Shown one piece after another: positions 17,343-25,200 of a stretch of 64,000 bases of DNA (position 1 is its first letter; every line of letters starts with the position of its first letter). The notes under the pieces are model-generated. The model was not told the DNA's origin. It searched no databases and saw nothing but the letters and a program-made list of their open reading frames with translations. Origin of the DNA: Gemmatimonadaceae bacterium (GTDB lineage: Bacteria; Gemmatimonadota; Gemmatimonadetes; Gemmatimonadales; Gemmatimonadaceae). A program made the position numbers and the translations under genes. Location: the NCBI GenBank assembly GCA_036504815.1, contig DASXUN010000003.1, positions 1 to 64,000 on the forward strand, written 5' to 3'.

Positions 17343-17720
17343 ATGGACGGAAAGAGCCACGTGCAATTCGTGCCGAAACCGTGGGGGCACGAACTGATCT
17401 GGGCCCACACCGACCAGTATGTGGGCAAGGTGCTGCACATCAAGGCCGGCCAGGCGCTGAGCGTGCAGTACCACAACCAGAAGGACGAGACCATCCACCT
17501 GCTGCGCGGCGACATGATCTACCGCGTGGACTTCAGGGACGGACGCGGGCTCGTGGACGTGCCGTTCAGCGTGGGCGAGAGCTACCGCAACACGCCGGGC
17601 GTCATCCACCAGATGGAAGCGGTGACCGACTGCGATGTGCTCGAGGCCAGCACGCCGCACCTCGACGATGTCGTACGGCTGACCGACCGCTACGGTCGAG
17701 AGGGGACGAGCGCGCCATGA
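17343..17720 (+). CDS. Cupin of the mannose-6-phosphate isomerase type II kind
   Basis: A 125-residue single cupin. KPWGHELIWAHTDQYVGKVLHI and QYHNQKDETIHLL match the C-terminal isomerase part of fused ManC-type enzymes, with likely metal-binding His and Glu in QYH...DE and later GVIHQME. Such stand-alone domains handle sugar phosphates or bind sugars in nucleotide sugar pathways. It overlaps the next gene, a sugar nucleotidyltransferase, by ATGA. Together they suggest making an activated sugar, possibly a mannose-type one. The exact substrate cannot be read from sequence. Confidence 0.8.
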   Translation: MDGKSHVQFVPKPWGHELIWAHTDQYVGKVLHIKAGQALSVQYHNQKDETIHLLRGDMIYRVDFRDGRGLVDVPFSVGESYRNTPGVIHQMEAVTDCDVLEASTPHLDDVVRLTDRYGREGTSAP

Positions 17721-18706
17721 AGGTGATCATACCGCTGGCCGGCAAGGGGACGCGCCTGCGCCCCCACACGCACACCGTGCCGAAGCCGATGCTCAAGGTG
17801 GCGGGCAAGCCGGTGATGGACTACGTGCTCGACGACGTCCGCAGGCTGGGCGACGTGACCGAGGTCATCTACATCACCGGCCACCTGAAGGAGACCGTCG
17901 AGGCGCACGCGCGCGCGGCCTACGCCGACATGCCCGCGCGCTTCATCGAGCAGAAGGTGCAGGACGGCACCGCCGGCGCGGTCGCGCTCGCCAAGGCGTT
18001 CGTGCAGGAGCCGGTGCTCATCATCTTCGTGGACACGATCTTCGACGCGGACCTGGGCGTCATCAAGACGAGCCCCGACGATGGGATCATCTGGACCAAG
18101 GAAGTCGAGGACTACCAGCGCTTCGGCGTGGTGGTGACCGACGCCAATGGCCACATGACGAAGATCATCGAGAAACCGAAAACCCCGGTCTCGAAGCGGG
18201 CGAACATCGGGCTGTACTACATCCACGACTGGAAGCTGCTCTTCGAGGGGATCGACCAGGTGCTGACGGCGCCCAAGAACCAGGGCGAGTACTACCTGAC
18301 CGACGCCTTCCAGTACATGATCGACCACGGGGCCAAGCTGAAGGTGCTCGACGTGCATGGCTGGTACGACGCGGGGAAGATCGACACCCTCCTCGATACC
18401 AACCGCGTGATGCTAGAGAAGGGACTCGCGCGGAAGCCGAAGGACCTCGAGGACTGCACCATTATCGAGCCGGTGTACATCGAGGACGGCGTGGTCGCGA
18501 CGGGTTCGACCCTCGGGCCGAACGTCTGCGTGCTGGCGGGGTCCAAGCTGCTGAGTTGCACGGTGAGCCACACCCTAATTGGCGCGCAGAGCATGCTGGC
18601 GCGCTGCACGCTCACCAAGTCGCTGGTCGGCGACCGCGTGGTGCTCGAGGGGGTGCGGGGCGAGGTGACGGTGGGGGATGATGCTGAGGTGAGAAGCAGG
18701 GCTTAA
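17717..18706 (+). CDS. Sugar-1-phosphate nucleotidyltransferase
   Basis: A 329-residue enzyme that joins a sugar-1-phosphate to NTP. The start MKVIIPLAGKGTRLRPHTHTVPKPM is the classic nucleotide-binding loop with the catalytic Arg and Lys. FVDTIFDADLG is the metal-binding region, and the C-terminal third (VYIEDGVVATGSTLGPNVCV, SHTLIG) is a left-handed beta helix. This is close to glucose-1-phosphate thymidylyl- or uridylyltransferases. Start codon overlaps the cupin stop. A product such as dTDP- or UDP-sugar for envelope glycans is likely but unproven. Confidence 0.85.
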   Translation: MKVIIPLAGKGTRLRPHTHTVPKPMLKVAGKPVMDYVLDDVRRLGDVTEVIYITGHLKETVEAHARAAYADMPARFIEQKVQDGTAGAVALAKAFVQEPVLIIFVDTIFDADLGVIKTSPDDGIIWTKEVEDYQRFGVVVTDANGHMTKIIEKPKTPVSKRANIGLYYIHDWKLLFEGIDQVLTAPKNQGEYYLTDAFQYMIDHGAKLKVLDVHGWYDAGKIDTLLDTNRVMLEKGLARKPKDLEDCTIIEPVYIEDGVVATGSTLGPNVCVLAGSKLLSCTVSHTLIGAQSMLARCTLTKSLVGDRVVLEGVRGEVTVGDDAEVRSRA

Positions 18707-18789
18707 CAGCGACTCAGGATATGGAATCCGGATCAGGAATGCGGATTGCGATTCACGAAAGCGATGGACGATTCTACGGGGAGGGGACG

Positions 18790-19779
18790 ATGCGTGGACT
18801 GCGAGTGATGGGGATGGGAATGCTGCTGGTGCCGGCGCTGCTGGTGGCGCAGGCGAAGCCGGCGCCGAAAGCGCCGAGCAAACCGGCGATGCCGCACGAC
18901 ATGAGCAAGATGGGCGCCGATACGGGCATGAAACATGACATGGCGGGAATGAAGCACGACATGTCCGCGATGGGGCAGGGGATGGGCATGGGCGACATGA
19001 AGAGCGGGTGGGCCGAACTCGATGCCTTCCACAGCCTGCTGATGTCGACGTGGCATCCGGCGCTGAAGGACAGCCTGACGATGGCGCGATCGCTGGCCCC
19101 GCAACTCGCGGCGAGCGCGGAGAAGTGGGCGAAGTCGAAGGGGCCGGCCGCGTGCGACAACGCGACGGCGCGCAAGGCGCTGCCGGGGATCGTCGCCGAC
19201 GCGAAGACGTATGCGAAGGTCGTCGCCGACAAGGGCAACGATGCCGCCGTGAAGGCCGCCCTGAAGAAGGTGCATGACGGTTTTGAGATAGCGGGCAAGC
19301 CGTGCATGCAGGCCGCGATGAAGGTGAAGGGCGGGATGGGGATGGGCGCGATGATGGGACGGAAGACGGGTTGGAAGGAGTTCGACGCGCTGCACACGCT
19401 GGTGATGAACGTCTCGATGGCGGCGAACAAGGGCGACCTGAAGCCGGCGCGCGAGAAGGGCGCCGAACTCGCGAAGGCGGCGGACGCGTGGCAGGCATCG
19501 AAAGGCCCCGCATCGTGCGATAACGCCGCGGCGCGCAAGGGAATGCCGAAGGCAGTGGCCGACCTGAAGGCGATCGCCACCCTCGCCAGGAGCCAGGGCA
19601 ATGACGACGCGCTCAAGGCGGCCATCAACCAGGCGCACGACTCGTTCCGGCCGGTCGCGCAGCCGTGCATGATGGGAGGGATGGCGAAGGCGTCCGACGC
19701 CAATAAGCCGGCGCCGGCAATGGATCACTCGAAGATGGACCACTCGAAGATGGTCCAGCCGCAGCCCAAGAAGCCGTAG
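18790..19779 (+). CDS. Secreted Met/His-rich protein with two tandem helical domains
   Basis: A 329-residue exported protein, with GGGGAGGGG ahead of the ATG and a signal peptide ending LLVAQ. Residues about 35-75 are a Met/His/Asp tract (HDMSKMG, KHDMAGMKHDMSAM, GMGMGDM) like copper-binding segments. Two repeats of about 105 residues follow, starting WAELDAFHSLLMS and WKEFDALHTLVMN. Each contains KGPA(A/S)CDNA-ARK--P and ends in a PCM motif, so each has two conserved Cys. The C-terminus repeats MDHSKMDHSKM. The helical, Cys-paired repeats might form four-helix bundles, but I know no family. Metal handling is the most likely role. Confidence 0.7.
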   Translation: MRGLRVMGMGMLLVPALLVAQAKPAPKAPSKPAMPHDMSKMGADTGMKHDMAGMKHDMSAMGQGMGMGDMKSGWAELDAFHSLLMSTWHPALKDSLTMARSLAPQLAASAEKWAKSKGPAACDNATARKALPGIVADAKTYAKVVADKGNDAAVKAALKKVHDGFEIAGKPCMQAAMKVKGGMGMGAMMGRKTGWKEFDALHTLVMNVSMAANKGDLKPAREKGAELAKAADAWQASKGPASCDNAAARKGMPKAVADLKAIATLARSQGNDDALKAAINQAHDSFRPVAQPCMMGGMAKASDANKPAPAMDHSKMDHSKMVQPQPKKP

Positions 19780-19836
19780 CGCGCGGCCGTTCGGCATTGA
19801 ACTCCGCCAACCTGACCACAGGTGCCGGTCACGTGA

Positions 19837-19873
19837 ACGCCCCGCTGGCCCGTCGGCCGGCGGGGCGTCTCTC
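19837..19873 (+). terminator. Intrinsic terminator with 14-bp stem
   Basis: Bases 19837-19850 pair with 19855-19868 (ACGCCCCGCTGGCC against GGCCGGCGGGGCGT, with one T-G pair), loop CGTC, then CTCTC. It separates the Met/His-rich protein gene from the sugar operon. Confidence 0.85.
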
Positions 19874-19930
19874 TCGCGATCTCGCGCGCGCCCGGGTACT
19901 TTTTTCGGGTCCTGAGTGTGGGAGATCGTC

Positions 19931-21316
19931 GTGTCACACGCCTCTGATGATCGCGCGGGCCTGACCCGCCGCGACTTGCTGAAATCGGCCGCCTTCGCGG
20001 GCGCGGCCCTTGGCGCCTCCGGCGCCGTCTTCCCCGCGATCGCCGAGTCGGTGTCGGCGGGCGCCCATCCTGACGAGGCGCCGCCCGCCCCCGCGTGGGC
20101 GAAGACCATGAAGGGCGTTCCGTTCGAGCGCCACGAGACGGTGCGCATCGCGATCGTGGGGACGGGCCTGCGCGGCCGCTCGGTGCTGCACGAATTTCTC
20201 GGCTGTCCCGGCGTGCGGGTCACCGCGCTCTGCGACAACGTCGCCGACAAGGCGCAGAAGGCCGCCAAGATGGTGACCGATGCGGGCCAGCCGGCGCCGG
20301 CGCTGTTCACCGACGGCGATCGCGCGTTCGAGCAGCTGGTGCTTCGCGACAACATCGACTTCATCCACACGGCGACGCCGTGGGAATGGCACGTGCCCGT
20401 GATGCTGGCCGCGCTGAAGGCGGGCAAGCACGTGTCGAGCGAGTGCCCGTTCGCGATGACGCTCAAGGACCTGTGGGAGCTGGTGGACGCGAGCGAGAAG
20501 TACCGCCGGCACTGCCTGCAGCTCGAGAACTGCAACTACGGCTACAACGAGATGCTGGTGAACCGCATGGTGCACGCCGGCGTGCTCGGCGAGCCGCTGC
20601 ACGGCGCGGCCGCGTACCTGCACGACCTGCGGGGCATCGTGTTCGAGGACCGCGACGAGGGGCTGTGGCGGCGTCGGTGGCACACCACCAACAATGCCAA
20701 CCTGTACCCCACGCACGGGCTCGGCCCGGTGGCCTGGTATCTCGACGTCCACAAGGGCGACAAGTTCGAGTTCATGGTGTCGATGAGCACCGAGGAGCGC
20801 GGGCTGACGCTCTATCGCGACGAGACGGTGAAGGACAAGTCGAACCCGAAGTGGCAGGAGAAGTACATCACGGGCGATCTCAACTCGTCGCTGATCAAGA
20901 CGGCGAAAGGGCGCACGATCCTGCTGCAGCACGACGTCTCGAACCCGCGGCCGTATTCGCGCCTCAACGCGATTCAGGGAACCAAGGGCATCTTCGAGGA
21001 TTACCCGGCGCGCATGTACGTCGATGGCCAGGCGGGCGGCGAGCGGTACACCAACCTCGATCCGTGGAAGAAGGACTACGAACATCCGCTGTGGACCCAG
21101 CTCGGCGAGCAGGCGCGCAAGGGCGGGCACGGCGGGATGGACTTCGTGATGGCGTGGCGCCTGGTCCAGTGCCTGCGCGAAGGGTTGGTGCCCGACATCG
21201 ACGTGTACGACTCGGCGGCCTGGAGCGCGCCGTTCCCGCTGAGCGAAATTTCGGTGGCCAAGGGATCGGCGCCGGTGAAATTCCCCGACTTCACGCGCGG
21301 CAACTGGAAAGCCTAG
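19931..21316 (+). CDS. Tat-exported Gfo/Idh/MocA oxidoreductase of GH109 type
   Basis: A 461-residue protein. The Tat signal is TRRDLLKSAAFAGAALGASG, so the folded NAD-bound enzyme goes to the periplasm. The Rossmann start is VRIAIVGTGLRGRS. ICTPWEWHVP-like TPWEWHVPVMLAALKAGKH, LENCNYGYNE and YPTHGLGPVAWYLD match the GH109 group, NAD-dependent alpha-N-acetylgalactosaminidases that work by transient oxidation. GTG at 19931 is chosen because GGGAG lies in front; another in-frame GTG is at 19916. It opens a run of transport and sugar-activation genes, which fits release of an amino sugar outside the cytoplasm. GH109 relatives with other specificities exist. Confidence 0.85.
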   Translation: MSHASDDRAGLTRRDLLKSAAFAGAALGASGAVFPAIAESVSAGAHPDEAPPAPAWAKTMKGVPFERHETVRIAIVGTGLRGRSVLHEFLGCPGVRVTALCDNVADKAQKAAKMVTDAGQPAPALFTDGDRAFEQLVLRDNIDFIHTATPWEWHVPVMLAALKAGKHVSSECPFAMTLKDLWELVDASEKYRRHCLQLENCNYGYNEMLVNRMVHAGVLGEPLHGAAAYLHDLRGIVFEDRDEGLWRRRWHTTNNANLYPTHGLGPVAWYLDVHKGDKFEFMVSMSTEERGLTLYRDETVKDKSNPKWQEKYITGDLNSSLIKTAKGRTILLQHDVSNPRPYSRLNAIQGTKGIFEDYPARMYVDGQAGGERYTNLDPWKKDYEHPLWTQLGEQARKGGHGGMDFVMAWRLVQCLREGLVPDIDVYDSAAWSAPFPLSEISVAKGSAPVKFPDFTRGNWKA

Positions 21317-21330
21317 CCCGATCGCCTGCG

Positions 21331-21365
21331 GTCTCCCGTCTTCCGTCTCCTGTTTCCCGTCTTTC
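21331..21365. repeat. Five tandem GTCTCCC heptamers next to a start codon
   Basis: GTCTCCC, GTCTTCC, GTCTCCT, GTTTCCC and GTCTTTC run up to one base before the ATG at 21367, so no Shine-Dalgarno is present. On the other strand the unit is GGGAGAC. The same units occur inside the coding sequence at 60648-60682 in reverse orientation. Confidence 0.8.
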
Positions 21366-21366
21366 A

Positions 21367-23142
21367 ATGACCTTCGCCAGAATCGACTGGATCATCATCG
21401 CCGCCAGCATCATCATCTCGTTCCTGCCGGCGATCTTCTTCGCGCGGCGGGCGAGCCAGAACACGGCGGAGTTCTTCACATCGGGACGGGCCGCCCCGTG
21501 GTGGCTGGTCGGCATCTCGATGGTCGCCACAACGTTCTCCACCGACACGCCGAACCTCGTCACCAACATGGTGCGCGAGAAGGGCGTCGCCGAGAACTGG
21601 GCCTGGTGGTCGTTCCTGCTGACGGGAATGATGACCGTGTTTTTCTACGCGCGACTCTGGCGGCGCTCCCGCGTGCTGACCGACCTCGAGTTCTACGAGA
21701 TTCGGTACTCAGGCAAGGCGGCGCAGGCGGTGCGCGGCTTCCGCGCCATCTACCTGGGGCTGTTCTTCAACTGCTTCATCATGGCGACGGTGAACCTGGC
21801 CGCCGCGAAGATCGGCAACATCGTGCTGGGCTGGCCCACGTGGCAGACGCTCCTCGTCTGCTCCGTCATGACCATCTTCTTTGCGTCGGTGTCGGGGCTG
21901 TGGGGGGTGCTCGTGACCGACTCGCTGCAGTTCGGCATCACGATGACGGGCGCCTTTGCGGTGACATATTTCGCCCTGAAGCAGCCGGAGATCGGCGGCC
22001 TCAGCGGGCTGTTCGCCAAGGTGCCGGCGGAGTCGCTGCACATGCTGCCGGACTTCGGCAACTGGTCGTCGGCGCTGGTGGTGTTCATCATCCCGATCAC
22101 CATCCAGTGGTGGTCGGTCTGGTATCCGGGCGCCGAGCCGGGGGGCGGCAGCTACATCGCCCAGCGGATGCTGGCGTCGAAGAGCGAGAAGGACGCCGTC
22201 ATCGGCACGCTGCTCTTCAACGTCATGCACTACGCGCTGCGCCCGTGGCCGTGGATCCTCACTGCGCTGGCGTCGACGATCATCTATCCGCAGCTCAGCG
22301 ACATCGGCAAGACGTTCCCGTACGTGGACCCGTCGCTCATCGGCCACGACATGGCCTACCCGGCGATGATGAAGTTCCTGCCGGCCGGTTTCCTGGGCCT
22401 GGTGGTGGCGGGAACGCTGGCCGCGTACCGGTCGACGATCGAGACGCACCTGAACTGGGGCACGTCGTATCTGGTGCACGATTTCTACCGGCGCTTCCTC
22501 AAGAAGGACGGCACCGAGAAGCACTACGTGCTCATGGGACGGCTCACGACCGCCGGGCTGATGGTCTGCGCGGTGGGGTTCTCGTACCTGCTGGGGACGG
22601 CCAAGGAGGCCTTCGAGCTGATTCTCTCGGTGGGCGCCGGCACGGGCCTGCTGTACCTGCTGCGCTGGTTCTGGTGGCGCATCAACGCATGGAGCGAGAT
22701 CTCCGCGATGATCGGCTCGTTCGTGGTGGCGCTTGGCTTCTTCATCGCGCGGCGCTCCGGTGTGGAGATCTCGGCCACGACGTCGCTGCTCATCACGGTG
22801 GCGAGCACGACGGTCATCTGGGTGTCGGTGACGCTGATGACGCAGCCCGAGGACCGCGCGACGCTGGTGAAGTTCTACCAGCTGGTGCGGCCGACGGGCC
22901 CGGGCTGGAAGCCGATCGAGGCGGACGCAGGCGTCGGCGGGTCGCTCGACGGGCTGCCGCAGTCGCTGCTGGGCTGGGTGCTGGGGTGCAGCTTCGTCTA
23001 CTCGGCGTTGTTCGGGGTCGGCAGCTTCCTGTATGGTCACATGCCGCAGTTCTATGCGGCGCTGGCAGTCTTTGCGGGTTCTGGCTACGGCGTGTACCGG
23101 GTGCTGCAGGGATTCTGGACGGAAGGCGCGGACCCGAACTGA
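21367..23142 (+). CDS. Sodium:solute symporter family transporter (sugar operon)
   Basis: A 591-residue SSS-type carrier in the inner membrane with about 13-14 hydrophobic helices. DWIIIAASIIISFLPAIFF, the glycine-rich sodium-site region FSTDTPNLVTN and the helix GVLVTDSLQFGITMTGAF are typical. QWWSVWYPGAEPGGGSYIAQRM is shared almost unchanged with the second SSS gene of this window at 38876, so the two are paralogs. Its place after the GH109-like gene and before a nucleotidyltransferase and sugar kinase suggests import of the released sugar. The 5' end abuts heptamer repeats and has no visible ribosome site. Confidence 0.88.
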   Translation: MTFARIDWIIIAASIIISFLPAIFFARRASQNTAEFFTSGRAAPWWLVGISMVATTFSTDTPNLVTNMVREKGVAENWAWWSFLLTGMMTVFFYARLWRRSRVLTDLEFYEIRYSGKAAQAVRGFRAIYLGLFFNCFIMATVNLAAAKIGNIVLGWPTWQTLLVCSVMTIFFASVSGLWGVLVTDSLQFGITMTGAFAVTYFALKQPEIGGLSGLFAKVPAESLHMLPDFGNWSSALVVFIIPITIQWWSVWYPGAEPGGGSYIAQRMLASKSEKDAVIGTLLFNVMHYALRPWPWILTALASTIIYPQLSDIGKTFPYVDPSLIGHDMAYPAMMKFLPAGFLGLVVAGTLAAYRSTIETHLNWGTSYLVHDFYRRFLKKDGTEKHYVLMGRLTTAGLMVCAVGFSYLLGTAKEAFELILSVGAGTGLLYLLRWFWWRINAWSEISAMIGSFVVALGFFIARRSGVEISATTSLLITVASTTVIWVSVTLMTQPEDRATLVKFYQLVRPTGPGWKPIEADAGVGGSLDGLPQSLLGWVLGCSFVYSALFGVGSFLYGHMPQFYAALAVFAGSGYGVYRVLQGFWTEGADPN

Positions 23143-23155
23143 TGAGCGTTCGCTG

Positions 23156-23974
23156 ATGCGCACCACGCAGGCGGTGATCCTCGCGCGCGGCCTCGGCTCC
23201 CGGATGCGGCGAGCCGAGGCCGCGGTGGCGTTGGATGCGGCGCAGGAGCGGGCGGCCACCGCCGGACAGAAGGGGATGATGCCGACGCTCGGGCGGCCAT
23301 TTCTCGACTTCGTGCTGTCGGCGCTCGCCGACGCGGGCGTCACGGACGTGACGCTCATCGTCGCGCCCGATCATTCGCTGATGCGCGACTATTACGAGCG
23401 GCAGTCGCCGCCGCGGCGCGTGCGATTGCGCTGGGCGGTGCAGGCGGACCCGCGCGGCACGGCAGATGCGGTGCTCGCCGCCGCCGGGCACGTCAACGAC
23501 GCGCCATTCCTGGTGCTCAACTCCGACAACTACTATCCGGTGGCCTCGTACGACGCCCTCTGCGCGCTGGGCGGCGCGGGGCTGGTGGCGTACGAGGGTG
23601 AGGCGCTGATTCGCGACGGGAACATCGACCGCGAGCGGGTGATGGCCTACGCGCTGCTCGACATCGATGCCGACGGCGTGCTGCGCGCGATCGTCGAGAA
23701 GCCCGCCGCCGATCATCCATTGGCGCAGCGCGCCGAGCGGTGGGTGAGCATGAACCTGTGGAGCTTCACGCCGCGCATCTTCGAGGCGTGCCGCCGCGTG
23801 ACGCCGTCGGTGCGCGGCGAGCTGGAACTGCAGGATGCCGTGATGATCGCGGCCCACGACCTGGGCGAGACCTTCCACGTCGTTCGTGCGCACGCCGGTG
23901 TGCTGGACCTGTCGCGCCGCGCTGACGTGGCCACGATCGGCGACCACCTGCGCGGGGTCACGGTTCAGCCGTGA
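23156..23974 (+). CDS. Sugar nucleotidyltransferase-like protein
   Basis: A 272-residue cytoplasmic protein of the NTP-transferase fold. The nucleotide loop is AVILARGLGSRM rather than the usual AGGxGTR, then a long insert of about 30 residues (AEAAVALDAAQERAATAGQKGMM) leads to PTLGRPFLDFVL. FLVLNSDNYYP is the metal site and AIVEKPAADHP the later Lys region. The substitutions make substrate and even activity uncertain. It is followed by a GTGA overlap with a GHMP kinase, so kinase product (sugar-1-phosphate) is the natural substrate. Confidence 0.78.
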   Translation: MRTTQAVILARGLGSRMRRAEAAVALDAAQERAATAGQKGMMPTLGRPFLDFVLSALADAGVTDVTLIVAPDHSLMRDYYERQSPPRRVRLRWAVQADPRGTADAVLAAAGHVNDAPFLVLNSDNYYPVASYDALCALGGAGLVAYEGEALIRDGNIDRERVMAYALLDIDADGVLRAIVEKPAADHPLAQRAERWVSMNLWSFTPRIFEACRRVTPSVRGELELQDAVMIAAHDLGETFHVVRAHAGVLDLSRRADVATIGDHLRGVTVQP

Positions 23975-25200
23975 CCTGGCGCTACCGCACGCCGGGGCGC
24001 ATCGAGCTGGTCGGCAAGCACACCGACTATGCGGGCGGCCCGTCGCTTACCTGCGCGACGCCTTTTCACATGCATGCGAAGGCGGAACCGATCGCGGAGC
24101 CGGTCGTGCGCGTGCACGACCAGCGCAGCCGGGCCACGATGGAGGTTCCGCTGGCGCGTGAGGCCTCGCTTACGGGGCCGCGATCGTCGGTGTATGTCGC
24201 GGCGGTGGCGCGGCGTATCGCGCGCGACTTCCCGGCGGCACGCGCGGGGGTGGCCATTTCACTCGGCTCGTCGATTCCGACGGCCATGGGGATGAGCAGT
24301 TCGAGTGCGCTCGTCATCACCATCGCGATGGCGGTCTTCGATGCCAACGCGCTCTGGACATCGTCCGAATGGTCGTCGGTGGCCGGAGACGAACTCGCGT
24401 TCGCGCAGTATTGCGCGGCGATGGAGAGCGGTGCGGCGTGGGGACCGTTCGCGGGCGACACGGGTGTGGGAACGCGCGGCGGGGCGCAGGATCACATCGC
24501 CATCTGCGCCTCGCACGCGAAATCCGTGGCAGCGTTCGCGTATCTCCCCGGACGGCTGGTTCAGCGCGTGCCGTGGCCGGACGGCTGGCACCTGGTCGTG
24601 GCGACGAGCGGCGTGAAGGCGACGAAGACCGGGAATGCGATGCACGCGTACAACCGTGTCGCCGATGCGGTGCGCGCGCTCGTCGCGGTGTGGAACGCCG
24701 ACACCGGCCGCGCCGACGGCACGCTGTCCGAGATCCTGCATTCGGCTCCCGGCGCGTTCGATCACGCGCTCTCGCTGGTGGACCGCGCGGCGGGTGAATG
24801 GATGAGCGCCGACTACCTGCGTGAGCGGGTTCGACAGTACCGCGAGGAGACGACGGTCATCGTGCCGGGAATGGTCGACGCCATCGCGCGCGGCGACGCG
24901 GGCGCCGCCGGCGCGTTGATGCAGCGGTCGCAGGAGATGGCGGAGCAGGCGCTGCAGAATCAAGTGCCGCAAACCGTCTGGCTGGCCGCGCATGCGCGGG
25001 AGCATGGCGCAGTGGCGGCGACGGCATTCGGGGCCGGGTTCGGCGGCGCCGTGTGGGCGCTCGTCGCGGAGGGAGATCCGGAGCGGATGGCGCACGAGTG
25101 GATGCGGGCGTTCACCGCGGTGCCCGGCTTCGGCGGTTCGCATCGGGAAACCGCGCGCGTGCTGGTGCCGGCCGAAGGTGCCACGCGGGGGGCGGCATGA
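23971..25200 (+). CDS. GHMP kinase, galactokinase-like
   Basis: A 409-residue sugar kinase. PGRIELVGKHTDYAGG is the galactokinase signature with Lys in place of the usual Glu (GEHTDY), and SIPTAMGMSSSSALVI is the ATP loop. GGAQDHIAIC and AFGAGFGGAVWALV complete motifs 2 and 3. It should phosphorylate the anomeric hydroxyl of a hexose. Start GTG overlaps the previous stop, and its own stop overlaps the MFS start. Galactose, N-acetylgalactosamine or a related sugar are all possible; context with a GH109-like enzyme favours the amino sugar. Confidence 0.85.
   Translation: MTWRYRTPGRIELVGKHTDYAGGPSLTCATPFHMHAKAEPIAEPVVRVHDQRSRATMEVPLAREASLTGPRSSVYVAAVARRIARDFPAARAGVAISLGSSIPTAMGMSSSSALVITIAMAVFDANALWTSSEWSSVAGDELAFAQYCAAMESGAAWGPFAGDTGVGTRGGAQDHIAICASHAKSVAAFAYLPGRLVQRVPWPDGWHLVVATSGVKATKTGNAMHAYNRVADAVRALVAVWNADTGRADGTLSEILHSAPGAFDHALSLVDRAAGEWMSADYLRERVRQYREETTVIVPGMVDAIARGDAGAAGALMQRSQEMAEQALQNQVPQTVWLAAHAREHGAVAATAFGAGFGGAVWALVAEGDPERMAHEWMRAFTAVPGFGGSHRETARVLVPAEGATRGAA

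Noticed and set aside
19934-21367. 477-codon frame opposite to the GH109-like gene, and similar long frames opposite the symporters and MFS
   Set aside because: They are shadows with high Arg/His content and no recognisable motifs.
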